From: Brachionus koreanus
Taxonomy: Eukaryota > Rotifera > Eurotatoria > Ploima > Brachionidae
Assembly (NCBI GenBank): GCA_016987375.1
Contig: PJRA01000005.1
Span: 2,691,663-2,755,662 of the forward strand
Reading direction: 5' to 3'
DNA: 64,000 bases
Part shown: positions 1 to 12,160 of the stretch, one piece after another
Numbering within the stretch: the stretch's first letter is position 1
Layout: every line of letters begins with the position of its first letter
Position numbers and translations under genes: made by a program
The notes under the pieces: generated by a model
What the model was told of the DNA's origin: nothing
The model's input: only the letters and a program-made list of their open reading frames with translations
Databases searched by the model: none

Positions 1-88
1 AAAAATATGATCAAATTTATTGAATAAAAAACAGATAAAAGAAGTTACAAAAGGGGTTCAAAAGACCCCTCCGGTTTTTGAGTGTTAA
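1..88 (+). repeat. Right end of a TTAA-flanked MITE (piggyBac-like), cut by the window edge
   Basis: The stretch ends in CTCCGGTTTTTGAGTGTTAA, with TTAA at 85-88. About 85 bp align with the right half of the copy at 8855-9092, sharing a region beginning TTTATTGAATAAAAA. A short hairpin (AGGGGT pairing with ACCCCT) sits just inside the end. The left end would lie about 150 bp before the window. Assignment to piggyBac-like elements rests only on the TTAA ends and inverted termini seen in the other copies. Confidence 0.45.
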
Positions 89-344
89 ATATTCAATTAT
101 AATTCTAGTTTATTTTCACTAAGAAAATAAAAGACTAAATGTTATATTGAGTGATAAAACTTTGTGTTTATAAAAATTTCTAATTTTAAAATTGTAAATC
201 TAAAACTTAATTCACCTTATATGCTAAAATGAACAATTTTTAATGATTCGAATGCTCTTCAAAGTGATATCTTTATCTCTTTGTTTATTTAATTCTAAAA
301 AAATTTATAAAATGAAAACTTTGAATGAAAATTTTTAAATTTTG

Positions 345-690
345 GCGCTGTTACTTCATTGTTGGATAAAAGGTCTAAAAGCAACAACTTGATACTTGTG
401 AAATATGTCTTGTGGGAGATTAAAATGTTCTTAATGTAAGAATGGTGCAAGATTGGCTTTAAAATTTAAAAGTATTTATAGGAACCATAAGAGGAAGAAA
501 GGATAAGTTAAACCAGTCATTAAAGATACATCACAATCGAAGATATCTCTTCACCTTAATTTGATTAATTTAGCTAAAAATCGTTGTTGTGTTGTTCCTC
601 ATGATCTGGCAGATTTTGATATTCAACGATCCATTGAAATTTGGTCGTTCTATCAGCGCAAAACTTTATTTTGAACATATAGAACAAATT
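345..690 (+). pseudogene. Mariner-type transposase relic (N-terminal helix-turn-helix part)
   Basis: Conceptual translation in shifting frames gives pieces in mariner order: MVQDWL near 438-456 (second HTH), SQSKIS near 535, then VVPHDLADFDIQRSIEI near 592-643, which matches the WVPHEL linker of mariner transposases. Stops and frameshifts interrupt it, and the catalytic DDD domain is not found downstream. The peptide FDIQRSIEI recurs in the relic at 31315-31670, so the two probably come from one element family. Non-functional. Confidence 0.55.
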
Positions 691-699
691 TTTGTTTCA

Positions 700-2682
700 T
701 TTCATGAAAAATATCTTTGATAAATAAAAAAATAAAAAATTTCTAAGATAAATATCATACAGCTAGAAGAACAATGTCAAAAATAGAAGTAAGAGCTTCC
801 TCATCTAGCACAAAGCTTGGATCTTTCTTCTTTTTACTATCATCTTTTTCGCTGAATATTTCATTTTCTTTGAAGATGGCATTTTAATAACCAAGACTTT
901 TGAAATTTCATTAACAGTAGAATGCCCCATCAATGGTTATCAGTTGTTTTGAAAAATTAGAATGAATGCATGAATATAATATCGGTGATAGAGTGTAACT
1001 AGTTTTTTTTTGAATGTTACAATCAAGGATTCGAATTACTAGAAGATTAGCTAACTAATTGAAGTTGAAAAAAAACGCAAAAATTTTGACTCACTTTAAC
1101 AAAACAGAAATTAAATAAAAATTATTTGTTTGACATTAAAAGAAGCTAAATAAATAAAATGAATAAATTAAACCTTGAAGAGACAATTAAAATTCAAACA
1201 AGGAAATTCTAAGATGTCTGACATTAAGAGTTTTAAATCTCGTGGGTTTAGTTTGATCCAGAAACAATAATATTTGAATTTGAATTCCTATTTTTTTTAA
1301 AAACTTTTCGGTTTATTGTAGGGCTTTGTTTAATTGTTCAAATTGAAATTATTACATAGAGAAATAGTTTTTTTGCATTTTGAATAAAAAAAATAAGAAC
1401 TGATTGCCTCAGATCTAAGGATTTAAACGAATTGCTTCTAAATTAAAAAAAAACATTAGATGTATAAGATGCAGAAAGGCTTGAAATATTGGAAATAATT
1501 AGGTAGGAAAATAAAAAAATAGAGTAAATTTCATCCGGTGTTTTAGAGTAAATTTTGGAATGAGAAAAAACAGACTCAATAAATGGCCCAACTGATGACA
1601 TTAATATCGACTCGTAAAGAAACTACAAGAGGAATTTTTCATCAGATAGAATTGTGAATTAATTGAATGAGCTTTTTTATGTTATTTTTTTTAATGAAAA
1701 ATAAATTTAAGATAAAGCTTGACGAATTGGAATGAAAAAAAATTTAAGTTGAAATTTACTCATTAGAAGTAATTTCTGTATAGTGATAGTTTTTAAAGTC
1801 AGCCCTTAAGATATTTTTTTACCGATCTTATTATTATTATTATTAATAATTATTATTTTTTTTTTTCAGAATTAGCTTAAAGCAATTTTTATAAAAATTA
1901 GATCAATTATTTTTATAAATTTTTTATTTTTTTTATAAAAAGAAAAAAAATTCTTTGAAAAGATAAAAAAATAAGATATTTAAAAATAATATTGAAGTCA
2001 ATGATAAAGCTTCCTCATCTAGCAAAAATTGAACTACGCATTGAACTAAATATAAAGCTTAAATACAAAATAACAACTGTGCAGTTACATAAATTAAAAT
2101 GGTCACTTTCTAAAATTATTATCAAAAAAAAGGCTTAAAAATATCATTTTGGTGAAAAAATTACTACAAGAGTAAACAATAAGTACTAAATTTAAATTTT
2201 AATGTTTGCAATTTTCTGCAAAATTTTTATGTATACATAATCATGCAGAATACTTGGCTATGGTATAACATGTTATGCTGTCTCTATTTCAATTATGTCT
2301 CTGAATTCAATTTTTCAATTAAATCAATTAATGAAAATTTTTCAAAAAAAATTTTTGAACAAAATCATCAAATTTTGACTATATACTTCAAAATGCCTTT
2401 TTTTTTAATTTGAAAAAAATAGAAATATCTAGAAGAAAGCCTTTTTCCTGCTTAATTTTAATTAAATTTCAATTTATTCAATACTTTCAATTCTTTTACT
2501 TATTTAATCAATTGGATGCTACAATTTTTTAACTTATGAATTCAATATTAATTAAATGGTGATTTTTAATAACTAAAAAATCTGTTTTACATAAATTCTT
2601 TTAGTTGCAAACTAATTAATTATCTAAATATCGATTTATAAGTGCTTTTATGAAGAATATTTGACTCGCTTCAAAGTTATTC
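700..2682. other. AT-rich spacer, no gene seen
   Basis: No credible exon. AGCTTCCTCATCTAGCA occurs twice, at 794-810 and 2008-2024, in the same orientation. There is a short (TTA)n tract near 1829-1848. Confidence 0.5.
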
Positions 2683-2790
2683 AGCAATGTAGTTAGAATA
2701 GCGTTGATCTACATAGTTTTTTGAAGGATATGTGGGCGTTTGTTTGAACTGAGGCTCGATATAGTCATCATGAGTCGAATGGTAGCTATT
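2683..2790 (-). repeat. Exact 108-bp duplicate of part of the 561-aa gene
   Basis: Identical base for base to 4862-4969, in the same orientation, 2.18 kb away. The source segment encodes residues around the TPTYPSKNY motif of the neighbouring gene. The copy has no convincing splice donor, and reading on past its distal end meets a stop within three codons, so it is not a usable alternative exon. Similarity stops abruptly on both sides. Either a very recent duplication or an assembly artefact. Confidence 0.9.
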
Positions 2791-3517
2791 TAATTCTAAT
2801 CGAGAAAATTTTTTAAATTGTGTTTAATATCATTTTTATAAGAAATTATAATTAAGTGAATTTTTCAGATAGATTAAAATTCAGTAAAATAGAACATCTT
2901 TAAAAATAATTAATTTTTCGAAGATCTTTAATTTTAATCTTAATCTATCTAAAAAGGAAATAATTTTTTTTTCAATTAGTATTTAATTTCACAATGCCCT
3001 AATTTATCTAACTTGCTTTTTGGACTTAAAATTCTAAATCTAATCCCAAATTAACAAGAAAAATTTATGGTTTATTAGTAATTAGCGCAGTTGAAAACAT
3101 GCATTGAAAGCATTAAAAAATTAAATTACAAAAAAATTTAAGACTAAAAATCGACAATTTATATGACTAAAATATGACTATTTAACTCTTGTTTGGCATT
3201 TACTGAACGTTCTTATTTAAACATTATTTTTTAAGAAAAAGAAAAAAATTAAAAAATAAAGATGATATTTAAAATCAGAGTTGTCTATAAGTTATAACTT
3301 AAAAATAAAGTCAAGTCTTTTGAGTCGACTTTGACTCTATGACTTTTGAACAACTCTGCTTAAAATATTTTGCTTTGAATTTTATTTTTTTAAATAAAAT
3401 AGATTGAGTTTAATTTTTAAAAATTTATAATTAACACCCATATATTTTAAAAATAAAAAAGAAAAAAATTTTCTTGTTTTACTAAACTTTTAATTTAACC
3501 TTTATATAAAATAATTT
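2791..3517. other. Spacer downstream of the 561-aa gene
   Basis: No gene seen. AGATAGATTA at 2867-2876 pairs with TAATCTATCT at 2941-2950 as a small inverted repeat. The remainder is A/T tracts and should include the 3' untranslated region of the gene on the minus strand. Confidence 0.4.
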
Positions 3518-5203
3518 TTATGCCTCAACTTTTTTGGTCGGTACTTTTGAGAAATTATTTTTTATACTTTTAAAAAAGTCATTTTGGTTAGCCGAAATTT
3601 TTTGCTCATAGAACTGCTTTAACAAAAAAAAATTGTTTGAATAATTTTTGAATAATGAAAAAAAAAAATAAAAATTTTTTTTATTACTATGTTTTTCTTG
3701 TCCAGAAAGTACAAACTCATCCAAACTGGACAAATTTTTCTGTTTATTTTGAGTTGGATCAATCAATTTGATATATGCATTTATTCCATTTTTATTGCTC
3801 ACTCCAACACTATCTTTACTCTTTTGATTGGCATTCACTTTCAATTTTTCCTGTTCTCCAACTTTTTTTTTATTCTCAATTTTTTTCGTCTCGCTTCCAG
3901 CTTTACTGCTCTCATCCGAATACAAATAATCATTTATGTCATAAGTAGGATTCGAGGTTTTCTTTGGTAGACTACTTGAATAAAACGGTAACGATGTGTA
4001 AATCAAGTCTCCTGCTTGGCTCTTTAATTTCTCTTTATTATGAACACTCTGAGTGACATGAGCCTTTTGGTCTTCAATAATGCCCTTTGGATCAAAATAC
4101 ATACTCTTATATTTACTTCTTTTGTTTTCTTTAGCTAGTCGATTATCATTTAATGTTGGAAAATTTTGTTGATTAACGTCAATAAGTGAAACATATTTTG
4201 GATCGATTGGATATTTATTTGTGTTTAATGTGGCAGATATTTTAGCTGAATGATCAGCTTTGTTTTTGTTAGTTTTTTCAAGAAAACTTTGATCATAAAC
4301 CGGAGAAGAGGTGAACTCAGTTACTTGGTCGGCAGAATTTTCCAGAGATTTTGTAAACATAGAATCAGGAATTTCGGACAATTTGCTCATTATTTTTTTG
4401 TACAAAGGACTTTCGGTATTAGTCACTGTTTCCAACGTTTCAGGCTTAACAATTTCCAAATCACCTGCAACACGGCTGTAATCGCTGGACACATTAAGTA
4501 TGCTCTTTGCTTTTCGGTCTTTATTCATGCTGCCAGTGAGCATGCTATAGGAACCTTCGCCACTATTTTCCAAGTTTTCTCTTTTTGGAGTTCTATCATA
4601 ATTCGAGTTGCACAAGTATTCGTAGCCGAGAAGTTTGTCATTAGAAGATCTGACATCGTGCACTGGGGGAGTACTCAAATTTGATCTAGGCGTAGACGGA
4701 TAACTATCTATATTGACACTGTGTCGCTTATTTAAAGGATTGAAGCTCGGTTTGTAGTCCGATATTTTTTTTCTAAGAATTGACTCGTTTAGTCTTGCTT
4801 TTTCATGGGGAAGATTTTTGATTTTAATTGAGTGTTTTGAAGAGCTAGTAGCTTCGTTTGGAGCAATGTAGTTAGAATAGCGTTGATCTACATAGTTTTT
4901 TGAAGGATATGTGGGCGTTTGTTTGAACTGAGGCTCGATATAGTCATCATGAGTCGAATGGTAGCTATTGTTTAGCATAGAAGACTCGTTAGAGCTGGAC
5001 ACATTGCTGGTTTTACTGTTATTGGACGACAGTTTTGTGTCATAGCTGCTATAAGTGTTTGAAGAAACAGAATTCAGATTGTGGTAAAGCGGTGGTGATT
5101 TAGATGTTATGTAAATGCAGTTAAGATTCGTCTTATTTCGGTTGTTTATATGTTTATCAGGTTGGTAGCCATTTGTAGTTTCAAAAGCAAATTTGGTGGA
5201 CAT
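3518..5203 (-). CDS. Uncharacterised Ser/Asn/Lys-rich, probably disordered protein (561 aa)
   Basis: Family not recognised. The ORF is open for 561 codons, far beyond chance in this AT-rich DNA, and its base composition is richer in G+C than the flanks, so it is very likely coding. The protein is rich in Ser, Asn, Lys and Tyr, with many Ser-Pro/Thr-Pro sites (for example LSTPPVHD and TPTYPSKNY), as in an unstructured phosphoprotein. No signal peptide, membrane span or known domain is seen. Residues about 507-530 (FYFFFSLFKNYSNNFFLL) come from an A/T-rich patch that could be a short retained intron in an otherwise hydrophilic chain; I found no donor/acceptor pair I trust there. ATG chosen because it is the first in the frame. 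A 108-bp piece is duplicated downstream at 2683-2790. Single-exon as read; an upstream exon cannot be excluded. Confidence 0.75.
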   Translation of the reverse strand: MSTKFAFETTNGYQPDKHINNRNKTNLNCIYITSKSPPLYHNLNSVSSNTYSSYDTKLSSNNSKTSNVSSSNESSMLNNSYHSTHDDYIEPQFKQTPTYPSKNYVDQRYSNYIAPNEATSSSKHSIKIKNLPHEKARLNESILRKKISDYKPSFNPLNKRHSVNIDSYPSTPRSNLSTPPVHDVRSSNDKLLGYEYLCNSNYDRTPKRENLENSGEGSYSMLTGSMNKDRKAKSILNVSSDYSRVAGDLEIVKPETLETVTNTESPLYKKIMSKLSEIPDSMFTKSLENSADQVTEFTSSPVYDQSFLEKTNKNKADHSAKISATLNTNKYPIDPKYVSLIDVNQQNFPTLNDNRLAKENKRSKYKSMYFDPKGIIEDQKAHVTQSVHNKEKLKSQAGDLIYTSLPFYSSSLPKKTSNPTYDINDYLYSDESSKAGSETKKIENKKKVGEQEKLKVNANQKSKDSVGVSNKNGINAYIKLIDPTQNKQKNLSSLDEFVLSGQEKHSNKKNFYFFFSLFKNYSNNFFLLKQFYEQKISANQNDFFKSIKNNFSKVPTKKVEA

Positions 5204-8200
5204 TTTTGTCTTGCTATAAGCTTGTTTGCTAAATTAAAGCAAATTGATAGAGCATTATTTTCGACTAGGCAAAATAAAATATTTATTTACCAATCTAAAA
5301 AAATAATAACTAAATAAAATATTTTTGATTTTTTCCTTCTATTTAATTAATTTAATTAAAAATGAAAAAATTTAGGAATTGTGTTAAAAAATTGTTAAAA
5401 ACTTTTGGATAAGTTTGACATATTTTTCTGAGTTATTTGGATCGAAAATTTTTCTAATTTTTGCTATGATTTCGGGACTAAATTCTGAGCTTAATGGCTA
5501 AATTTTTCCCCAAATACTTTTTTTTTTGGCAGAAAAATTGTCATATCTTTGTGAGATTAAAAAAAAAAACAGATTTTTGAATTTTGAATAATTTTTTAGC
5601 TACTTTTAATTTTTTTTAAATAAATTAAGTGCGTAAATGAATTCAGTGAGTTTTATTTTTTCACATTGAACATCTTATTCTTTTGGTTTGATTTGCTTAA
5701 TGGAAAATTAGATAAGTTTTGCTAATTGATTTTTGACTAATTACAAAAATTATAAATTATTCATCTGAAACAATTTAAAGATAACGCTTAAATTGAGCCA
5801 CTGGGTCAAACCCATTTACATTTTGAAAAGACTTGGGTTAAAATAATAAAACGAAAACTAAGAAAGAAGTTTTAGAACAAATTTTGATTAATGACAATTA
5901 TGAATAAACTATTTGCTTGCATTTAAGGCTTTAGTGAAAAAAATTTTTCAAAATTATAAAAGCATCTTTTTAATTAATTTTTTTTATTTTATTAAAATGA
6001 TTCATGCTAATGCTCTAGTGAGTCGCTGATTTATTAGGATAAACAAAAATAAAATGTTTAATAAATACTTTTTGATTTTGTTCTAAATTACTAGTTGTAG
6101 CAGTGTAGACAAATTATTTATTCCATGAAAATAGAATTTGTTGATACAAAAACTTGGGCTATATTGGGAAAAAAATTCACATTAACAATTTAGTTGAATA
6201 GAGCCCAGGGGCAAAGTTTTGGTCAGCCCTACTAGCTGGTCATCTATGTTTCTACATGAAATAAGTCCTACAATTGAAAGAAAATATAAGCTCATTGCAT
6301 TGGAAAATTGAATTTCTTCACGCTTTCTTGAAAATCTATTAGCATTTTTTTAACTAAGGATATGTGGGCAGCAACAAAAAAACTATTGAAAAAGTTGAAG
6401 TTAAAATGAATATGTACAGTCGCATTATATTAATTAAAAATTTTGGCTTTTTGTCTTGAAATTGGATTTGAATTGTTGAAATTTACTTATTTAAAACATA
6501 CTCATAGAAAAAATGATTTATCATAATTTTTGCATTTCTATTTTGCCGAATTATGAGATACTTTAAAAAGAATTTTGCTAAATCGAACCAAGTATTCAAA
6601 ACAGAAAAGCCAGGAGCTAACCATTTGCTTATGGTGATATATTATAGCCTAAAAATTCATCTGTTTCGAATCAAATTCAAATGATTAAGGCCAAAAACTG
6701 TACGTTTAAATTATCTCTTAAGTATATTTGAATTTGATGGAATGTTAAAGAGCTTGTATTTATTTTCTTATTTATATGATATAAAAGCCATAACCAACAA
6801 ACAAAATTTTAAAAATTTCACTCATAGTTGCTTTAACTTACAATCAAAACATAAAGTAAATTTAAATTTAATTACATTTACAATATAAAAGAGAAAATGT
6901 TTACATTAGCTATTGTAAAAGTATCATTTGAAATAAAAAACTAAAAATGGCGTAAAATTTTCTATTAGAAAAATGCCAAATATTTGATGATTTTGGTCAT
7001 TGGTCAAGTGCCAATAGTTAATTGATTTTCGCATATAAAATTTGACAGTTCAATATCCTGGTTCGGACTATAGCTTTGGATATTGAACCGAATCATTTTA
7101 GCCTAAAACAAACACTTTATTTTGGCTAAAAAACAAATTAAAAAATTTTAAAAAATATTGACATGTTTTAGTTTAAAAATTTAGAACTAGTCTTTGTTAG
7201 TTTGCAACTAGAATAAAGTTGTATAATTGCCTTTAATTGAATGCAAACTGGCACATCACTTTTATGTTTTTTTTTTAAATTAAAACATTAAAATTTATTA
7301 TCATTTAACAAATCAAGCTAGATGCCGGGTAAAGAACAAAAAATTGAAATTGGTTTAATGGTTGATTAATTTGCATCTAGATAAAAACAATAAACATTAT
7401 GAGAATCTTCATTCAAATATCTGGAATGGTTTTAATTAATAAAAAAATTTTAATTTGATTTTTGAGCCGCCATCGAAAAAAATTAGTTTTTTTTTTTGTT
7501 GTTAGTTTCAACAAATATATAATTAATACCATTCTATGGATTTCAATTAGAAAATGAAAAATAAATGATGAAAAAATTATGAACGAAATACTCCTAAAAA
7601 ATATTTATTTGTTATTTAATTTTAAATAAATAGTTTTATATGAATTTAATGACTACTTATGGAATTTAAGAAACAAATTTTCCGTGACTAAATTTTTAGA
7701 TAATTAATTTTAAAATAGGTCACTAAATTGTCCACCGAAAATTTTAATTATTTATCAAAATTTAACATGTATGGAAATATAAACCACATTTCTTACACAT
7801 TCTAAAAAATAAAATATGATTTAATGCACAAAATTAAATATTTTTTTATCTAAAAAAAAATTAAAAAAAAAACAATTAAATTTAATTTTTTATTTTTTGA
7901 GTTTATTCTAACAGAATTCTTGTGAGTCATGTAAAAAATTTTTTGAGTGCTATTTTAGTAAATGATAATTGATTTGTTACGACTTAAAAATTGAAATTTC
8001 AAGCATTTAAAACCATAAAATTTATTTAAAATTTTCTCTTATTAATGTTTAAATCATTTAAAAATAATTTTATGCCTTAAATTTTTTTCTAGCCACAATT
8101 AAAGAAATAGATTTGAAAAAATTAAATTATCAAAATTTATTTTTCAATTTTTGTTGCGTCTGTAGTGAAAATCTAATTGTTTTTCAATCAATCAAAAGTT

Positions 8201-8854
8201 AATTAAACGTATTTTCATTAAAAAAAATAATAAAAAATACATCTTCATAAATTAAATTTTAAAACATTTAGAGATCAATTAACAGCTTTTCTATTAATTA
8301 AACTGCTTGACAAAAGATGATTAGATTTTCGGTAAGTTGCAATCAAAAATGCAAATTGTTTTTTGGTATTTTTTAAGAAGAAAAAAAAATTTCTAAGAAT
8401 TCGAGATTTTAAACCTGAAATAAAAAAGTCTAAATATCTAAATATTCAGTCATAGAATATTTTTTTGAAATTAGCCAAAGAATATTTCTTGGGAAGAAAG
8501 CATATTTCAAAATAGAGAAAAACTAAAATATCTCAAGATATATATATTTAATTTCATAGACTTGTCAAAATCTATTTTTATAGTTATTTGGGCATATTTT
8601 GTTTTTTGAATTTTTAAAATTTTTAAAGATGGTGATGGGAATTTTTGCGTAATTCTGCCAAATACTAAATTTTATTTAATAAGATTTACCGAATTGAATA
8701 TGCATTATTTTTCGAAAAAAAAATTTTTTTTTTTCACTGGAAAAATATTTGATTCATTATCTAATAATAATATGATTAAATTTTCTTTAATTGAACTTGA
8801 TAAAACCAAATGATGAGTATTATATTTGTATGTTGGGGGATCATAATTTTCATC
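5204..8854. other. AT-rich spacer, no gene seen
   Basis: No ORF or exon with coding composition. One patch near 6195-6245 is less AT-rich but matches nothing I recognise. An 11-bp inverted repeat (GTTCAATATCC, 7048-7058, with 7078-7088) has a 19-nt loop. Promoter elements for the minus-strand gene ending at 5203 could lie just above it, but none is recognisable. Confidence 0.4.
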
Positions 8855-9092
8855 GTAACACTCAAAGGCCGGAGGGATTTTCCAATCCATTATATTTCAA
8901 CTCGTTTTTTTACTTTTTTTCAATAAAAATAAAATTACTTGGTAATAAAAATTAAATTATTTTATAAAATTTTTCATTAAAGATATGATTGAAAAGAAAA
9001 AAATTAAAAAAATTATTAAATTTATTGAATAAAAACAAATAAATGAAGTAACAAATAGGGTTCAAGAGACTTCTTCGGCCTTTTAGATATAT
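8855..9092. repeat. Diverged TTAA-type MITE copy
   Basis: The left end reads GTAACACTCAAAGGCCGGAG (8855-8874), a mutated form of the TTAACACTC terminus. The right end (about 9070-9092) contains CTTCTTCGGCCTTTTAGAT, imperfectly inverted relative to the left. Roughly 80 bp inside the right end align to window positions 1-88. The length, about 238 bp, matches the copy at 25259-25493. Right boundary is approximate. Confidence 0.45.
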
Positions 9093-9384
9093 CTATCATT
9101 GAAAGTTGAGTTTAAATTGAGGCGCACAAATAATTCGCGCCGTTAAAAACAAATATTTATGATTTGTTTTTTTTTATAAGATTGTTTTTTAAAAAATTTT
9201 TCATAACTAATCTAGACAAAAATAAAATAAAACAAGCATTAAAAAAAATTTAGAAAAAGTTTTTAAGAGGATTTACAATACATTTGAATTTTTATTTTGA
9301 GATACAATGAATACTCTTGTATAGATTGACTTTGAGTATTTAAAAAAGTTTTAAGGTTAAAAAGCATAAAATTTCCATTCTAAT

Positions 9385-9405
9385 GTGATTGATTGATTGA
9401 TTGAT
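9385..9405. repeat. TGAT microsatellite
   Basis: Five uninterrupted TGAT units followed by T. Confidence 0.8.
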
Positions 9406-9594
9406 TAGCGTTTGGCGGCAACTAATTTCAAAAGATATAGGTTTTACTCAAAATTTTTTTTTTCTAATTGAAGCTTAAAAGTTTATTCCTATAAATAATA
9501 ATTTTATTTTTCGTGACAAAAAGATAGGTAAAAATTTAAATTTAAATTGAAAGTTTTATGAATTGACAATTTTTTTTCCTTATTCACCTACATT

Positions 9595-10560
9595 CTATGT
9601 TGACCTACATGATACTGCTGGTCTTCCTACCTTAAGTCGCCCTTGTGGTGTCCATTGAAGGGCCTTTTTTAGTATTCTTTTTTCTTTCATTCTAAGTACA
9701 TGCCCAAGCCATCGCAATCTTTTGTTCTTAATGCATTGACTCAATGATCCAGAATTTGTTCCTTTATATAATTCAGCATTTGACAGTGTCTTAGGCCAGT
9801 GTATACCTAGAATCCTTCGCAGGCTTCCAGTATGGAAGGTGTTCAGACTTCTTTTATCAGATTCACACATACTTCAGTATTCACTTTCGTACACCAGTAT
9901 TGCTTTTACTGCGGAGTTGTAAAGTTTGAGTTTTGTTTCCTTGCTGTAGCTGGTTGATTTCCATTCTGGTCAGAGTCTAGAAAAGGTAGTCTTTGCTTTA
10001 GCAATTCTTTTCTTAATGTCTCTTTGTGCTCCCATTGTTGTACTGATGGTGCTTTCTAAGTATGTAAATTTGCTTACACACTCGACTTGTGAATCATCAA
10101 TGGTGATCAGGTTGTCCAATTTAGATCAGTGTTTATGCACAAAACTTCTTTTGGCCACATTTATTTCGAGTCCAGTTGGTTTAGCGTTGTTCGGCTAATC
10201 TTGTGTCTTCATATGGATATATTCATCTGTACTGGATATTAACACCAGAGCTTTGTTGTTAACCCGTATTGTATACCCCTGGCACTGACAGTTGTCTTCT
10301 TCATTACATAATCAATCACTATTAGGAATTGGGAATAGTGTCGAAGAGAGAACGCACCCTTGCCTTACTCCTGTACACATGTATGGCCCACAGGGCTTCT
10401 CTATGTTTGCTGTCTAAATCCTACTTGTTCTTCTCTGAGTGTAACATCTAAAGAGATTCTGATTCTTTCCAGAATTATGCTGCAGAACGCCTTGCTTGCT
10501 ATTGTAACTGAAAATTGAACAATTAACAAATGTGTTTTGCATTCTTCTTTCTTTTCTTGA
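9595..10560 (-). pseudogene. Decayed non-LTR retrotransposon, RT domain and C-terminus
   Basis: Read on the minus strand from 10560 downwards, the frames give SKAFCSIILERI and LREEQVGFRQ (RT motifs before the active site, about 10410-10500), then CTGVRQGCVLS (about 10345-10380, the GxxQG motif), then VSKFTYLEST, and finally LRRILGIHWPK and LRWLGHVLRM with a GRP box (9595-9870). The last part is the conserved C-terminal region of endonuclease-type LINE ORF2 proteins. The segment between FRQ and GVRQGC is deleted, and frameshifts and stops interrupt the rest. It is a different lineage from the LINE relics elsewhere in this window. The clade (RTE/CR1/other) cannot be fixed by eye. Inactive. Confidence 0.75.
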
Positions 10561-11299
10561 AAATTTGAAAAACCGAGATTTTTTTTAATTATAAATAATC
10601 CTCTAGTCAAGGCCCCAATTACGATATAGGTTAAAGAGGATTTAAATCCTTGTTGATGGATCGACAGTAATTTGTTTTCCAATTAGTACCTAACCATTTA
10701 ATCTCTTATTAGCTTTTCCATTATTTTTATTAGTACCGACAGCGATTTTGCGATATCATTGCCTTTAATCAATTGATTAACAAATTTGTCAGTCAGTATC
10801 TAATTTTACATTTAACGTTTTTCTTACTATTCACATCTGAGAATAAAAGCTTTGGATTCAATTTGCAATTTAAAATACAATTTAAGGAATAGCGGAAATT
10901 TGATGGAGCCAATGTCAAAAACGGTAAATGGTGAAAAACTTTTGAATATATATATGTAAGACTGATAAACAGCTTTGTGTTCAAGAGATTTATGTTGAAG
11001 TTTTCAAATTTCAAGCAATCTATTTTCAATAATATCAATTTGATTTTTAAAGATTTTGAAAAATGTTTCAATGTTTTACACTTTTAAATAATTTTTTATT
11101 TTAATTTGTAATGATTACTTTTATTCAATTAAATAAATGAGGTGTTAACCGGTCATTATTGACATGGACACTAGCCTGTTGATTAAACTTACAAATTACA
11201 TTTACAAAAAATTGTATTTGTTTTGAAACAGCTCTTAACATATTTAAGCACTTTTTCATTAAATATTTGTATCAAAATAAGCTTAAAAATTCACAAATT
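10561..11299. other. Spacer between two LINE relics
   Basis: Nothing recognised. The short minus-strand ORFs here lack domain similarity; the upper part could be remains of either retrotransposon. Confidence 0.3.
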
Positions 11300-12160
11300 T
11301 TTGTGCTTAGTCTCTAAAATCCACCAAATATTCAACTCCCTTTCAAAATGTTGAGTGACCGTTTTCCTATTCAAGCACATATTTCAGTTGAACATGCTTT
11401 TACAGCTAATTGTGAAATTTTTAATTTTAATTTTAAAAAGGCAAATTGGGGACTCTATCAAGATTTACTTAAGTATTCTAGTCAGCATAATAGTTATACG
11501 GAAAAAATCGACGAGCTAAATGAACAAATATTTAAAAAGACTATTCATGCTGCTCAAAAAAGTATACCCCTCCTCACTCAAAAGTCTTTTATATCAAATT
11601 TATCAAAAAATATTATAAAATTTATTAAAAAACTAAAAAAAATAAGAAGATCTTTCCAAAGATCTAGATAACCTTCTCTTAAGGTAGCTTTTAATAAGCT
11701 AACATCCGAGCTCAATCTAAAAGAATTTTGGAACAAAAACTAGCTCGATTTCATAAATAAAACAGGAAAAAATCCATTGTCAAGTAGGCCTTTTTGGAGA
11801 AAAATAAACAAATTCAGATCAGAGAAATCTTCAAGACAAATTCCATCACTTTTTAAAGATGGTAAAGAAATTAATACGGATATAGATAAAGGAAAAATCT
11901 TTGGCGATCTATTAGCCACTACTTTTAGTACTCACATCGATTTTCTAGAATCGGAGGATAAGTGTGAAGTATCACAAGAAATAAAAGATTTCTTAAATAA
12001 GGTACAAAATAATTTTAATGATTACTCTCTTAGAAATTACAAATGCCTTAAAAAAACTCAAAGAACTATCGGGGTCTGGTCTAGATCGGATCCACAACTT
12101 AATGCTAAAATAATTACTAGAGACTTTGTTTGAAATAAGTCAACTATTTAGCATGAGTTT
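11300..12160 (+). pseudogene. Decayed LINE ORF2 fragment (end of endonuclease to start of RT)
   Basis: Frames in order: LSDRFPIQAHIS (11348 on), matching the SDH-type end of an AP endonuclease domain; KKANWGLYQDLL; then PFWRKINKFR, IPSLFKDGKEI and FGDLLATTFS (11777-11940), the linker ahead of RT in CR1/jockey-like LINEs; then, in another frame near 12050-12110, SGSGLDRIHNLMLK, which fits the start of RT (PGLDGI). At least one stop and several frameshifts. The active-site region is missing, so it is inactive. It runs toward the oppositely oriented LINE relic ending at 10560. Confidence 0.75.

Noticed and set aside
3600..3740. Possible short intron near the 3' end of the 561-aa gene
   Set aside because: GTAATA donor with the GCAG acceptor leads to an immediate stop; a GTACTT donor would be in phase but is weak, so the uninterrupted ORF was kept.
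4250..4684. 144-aa plus-strand ORF
   Set aside because: Antisense shadow of the 561-aa gene; the minus frame is far longer.
8705..8890. 61-aa minus-strand ORF with a plausible start (MDWKIPPAFECYDE)
   Set aside because: Its first codons read through the terminus of the TTAA-type MITE (GGCCGGAGGG region), so the coding look is explained by a repeat. The rest is A/T tract.
10793..11071. 92-aa minus-strand ORF between LINE relics
   Set aside because: No RT or endonuclease motif and low-complexity composition; not enough to call.
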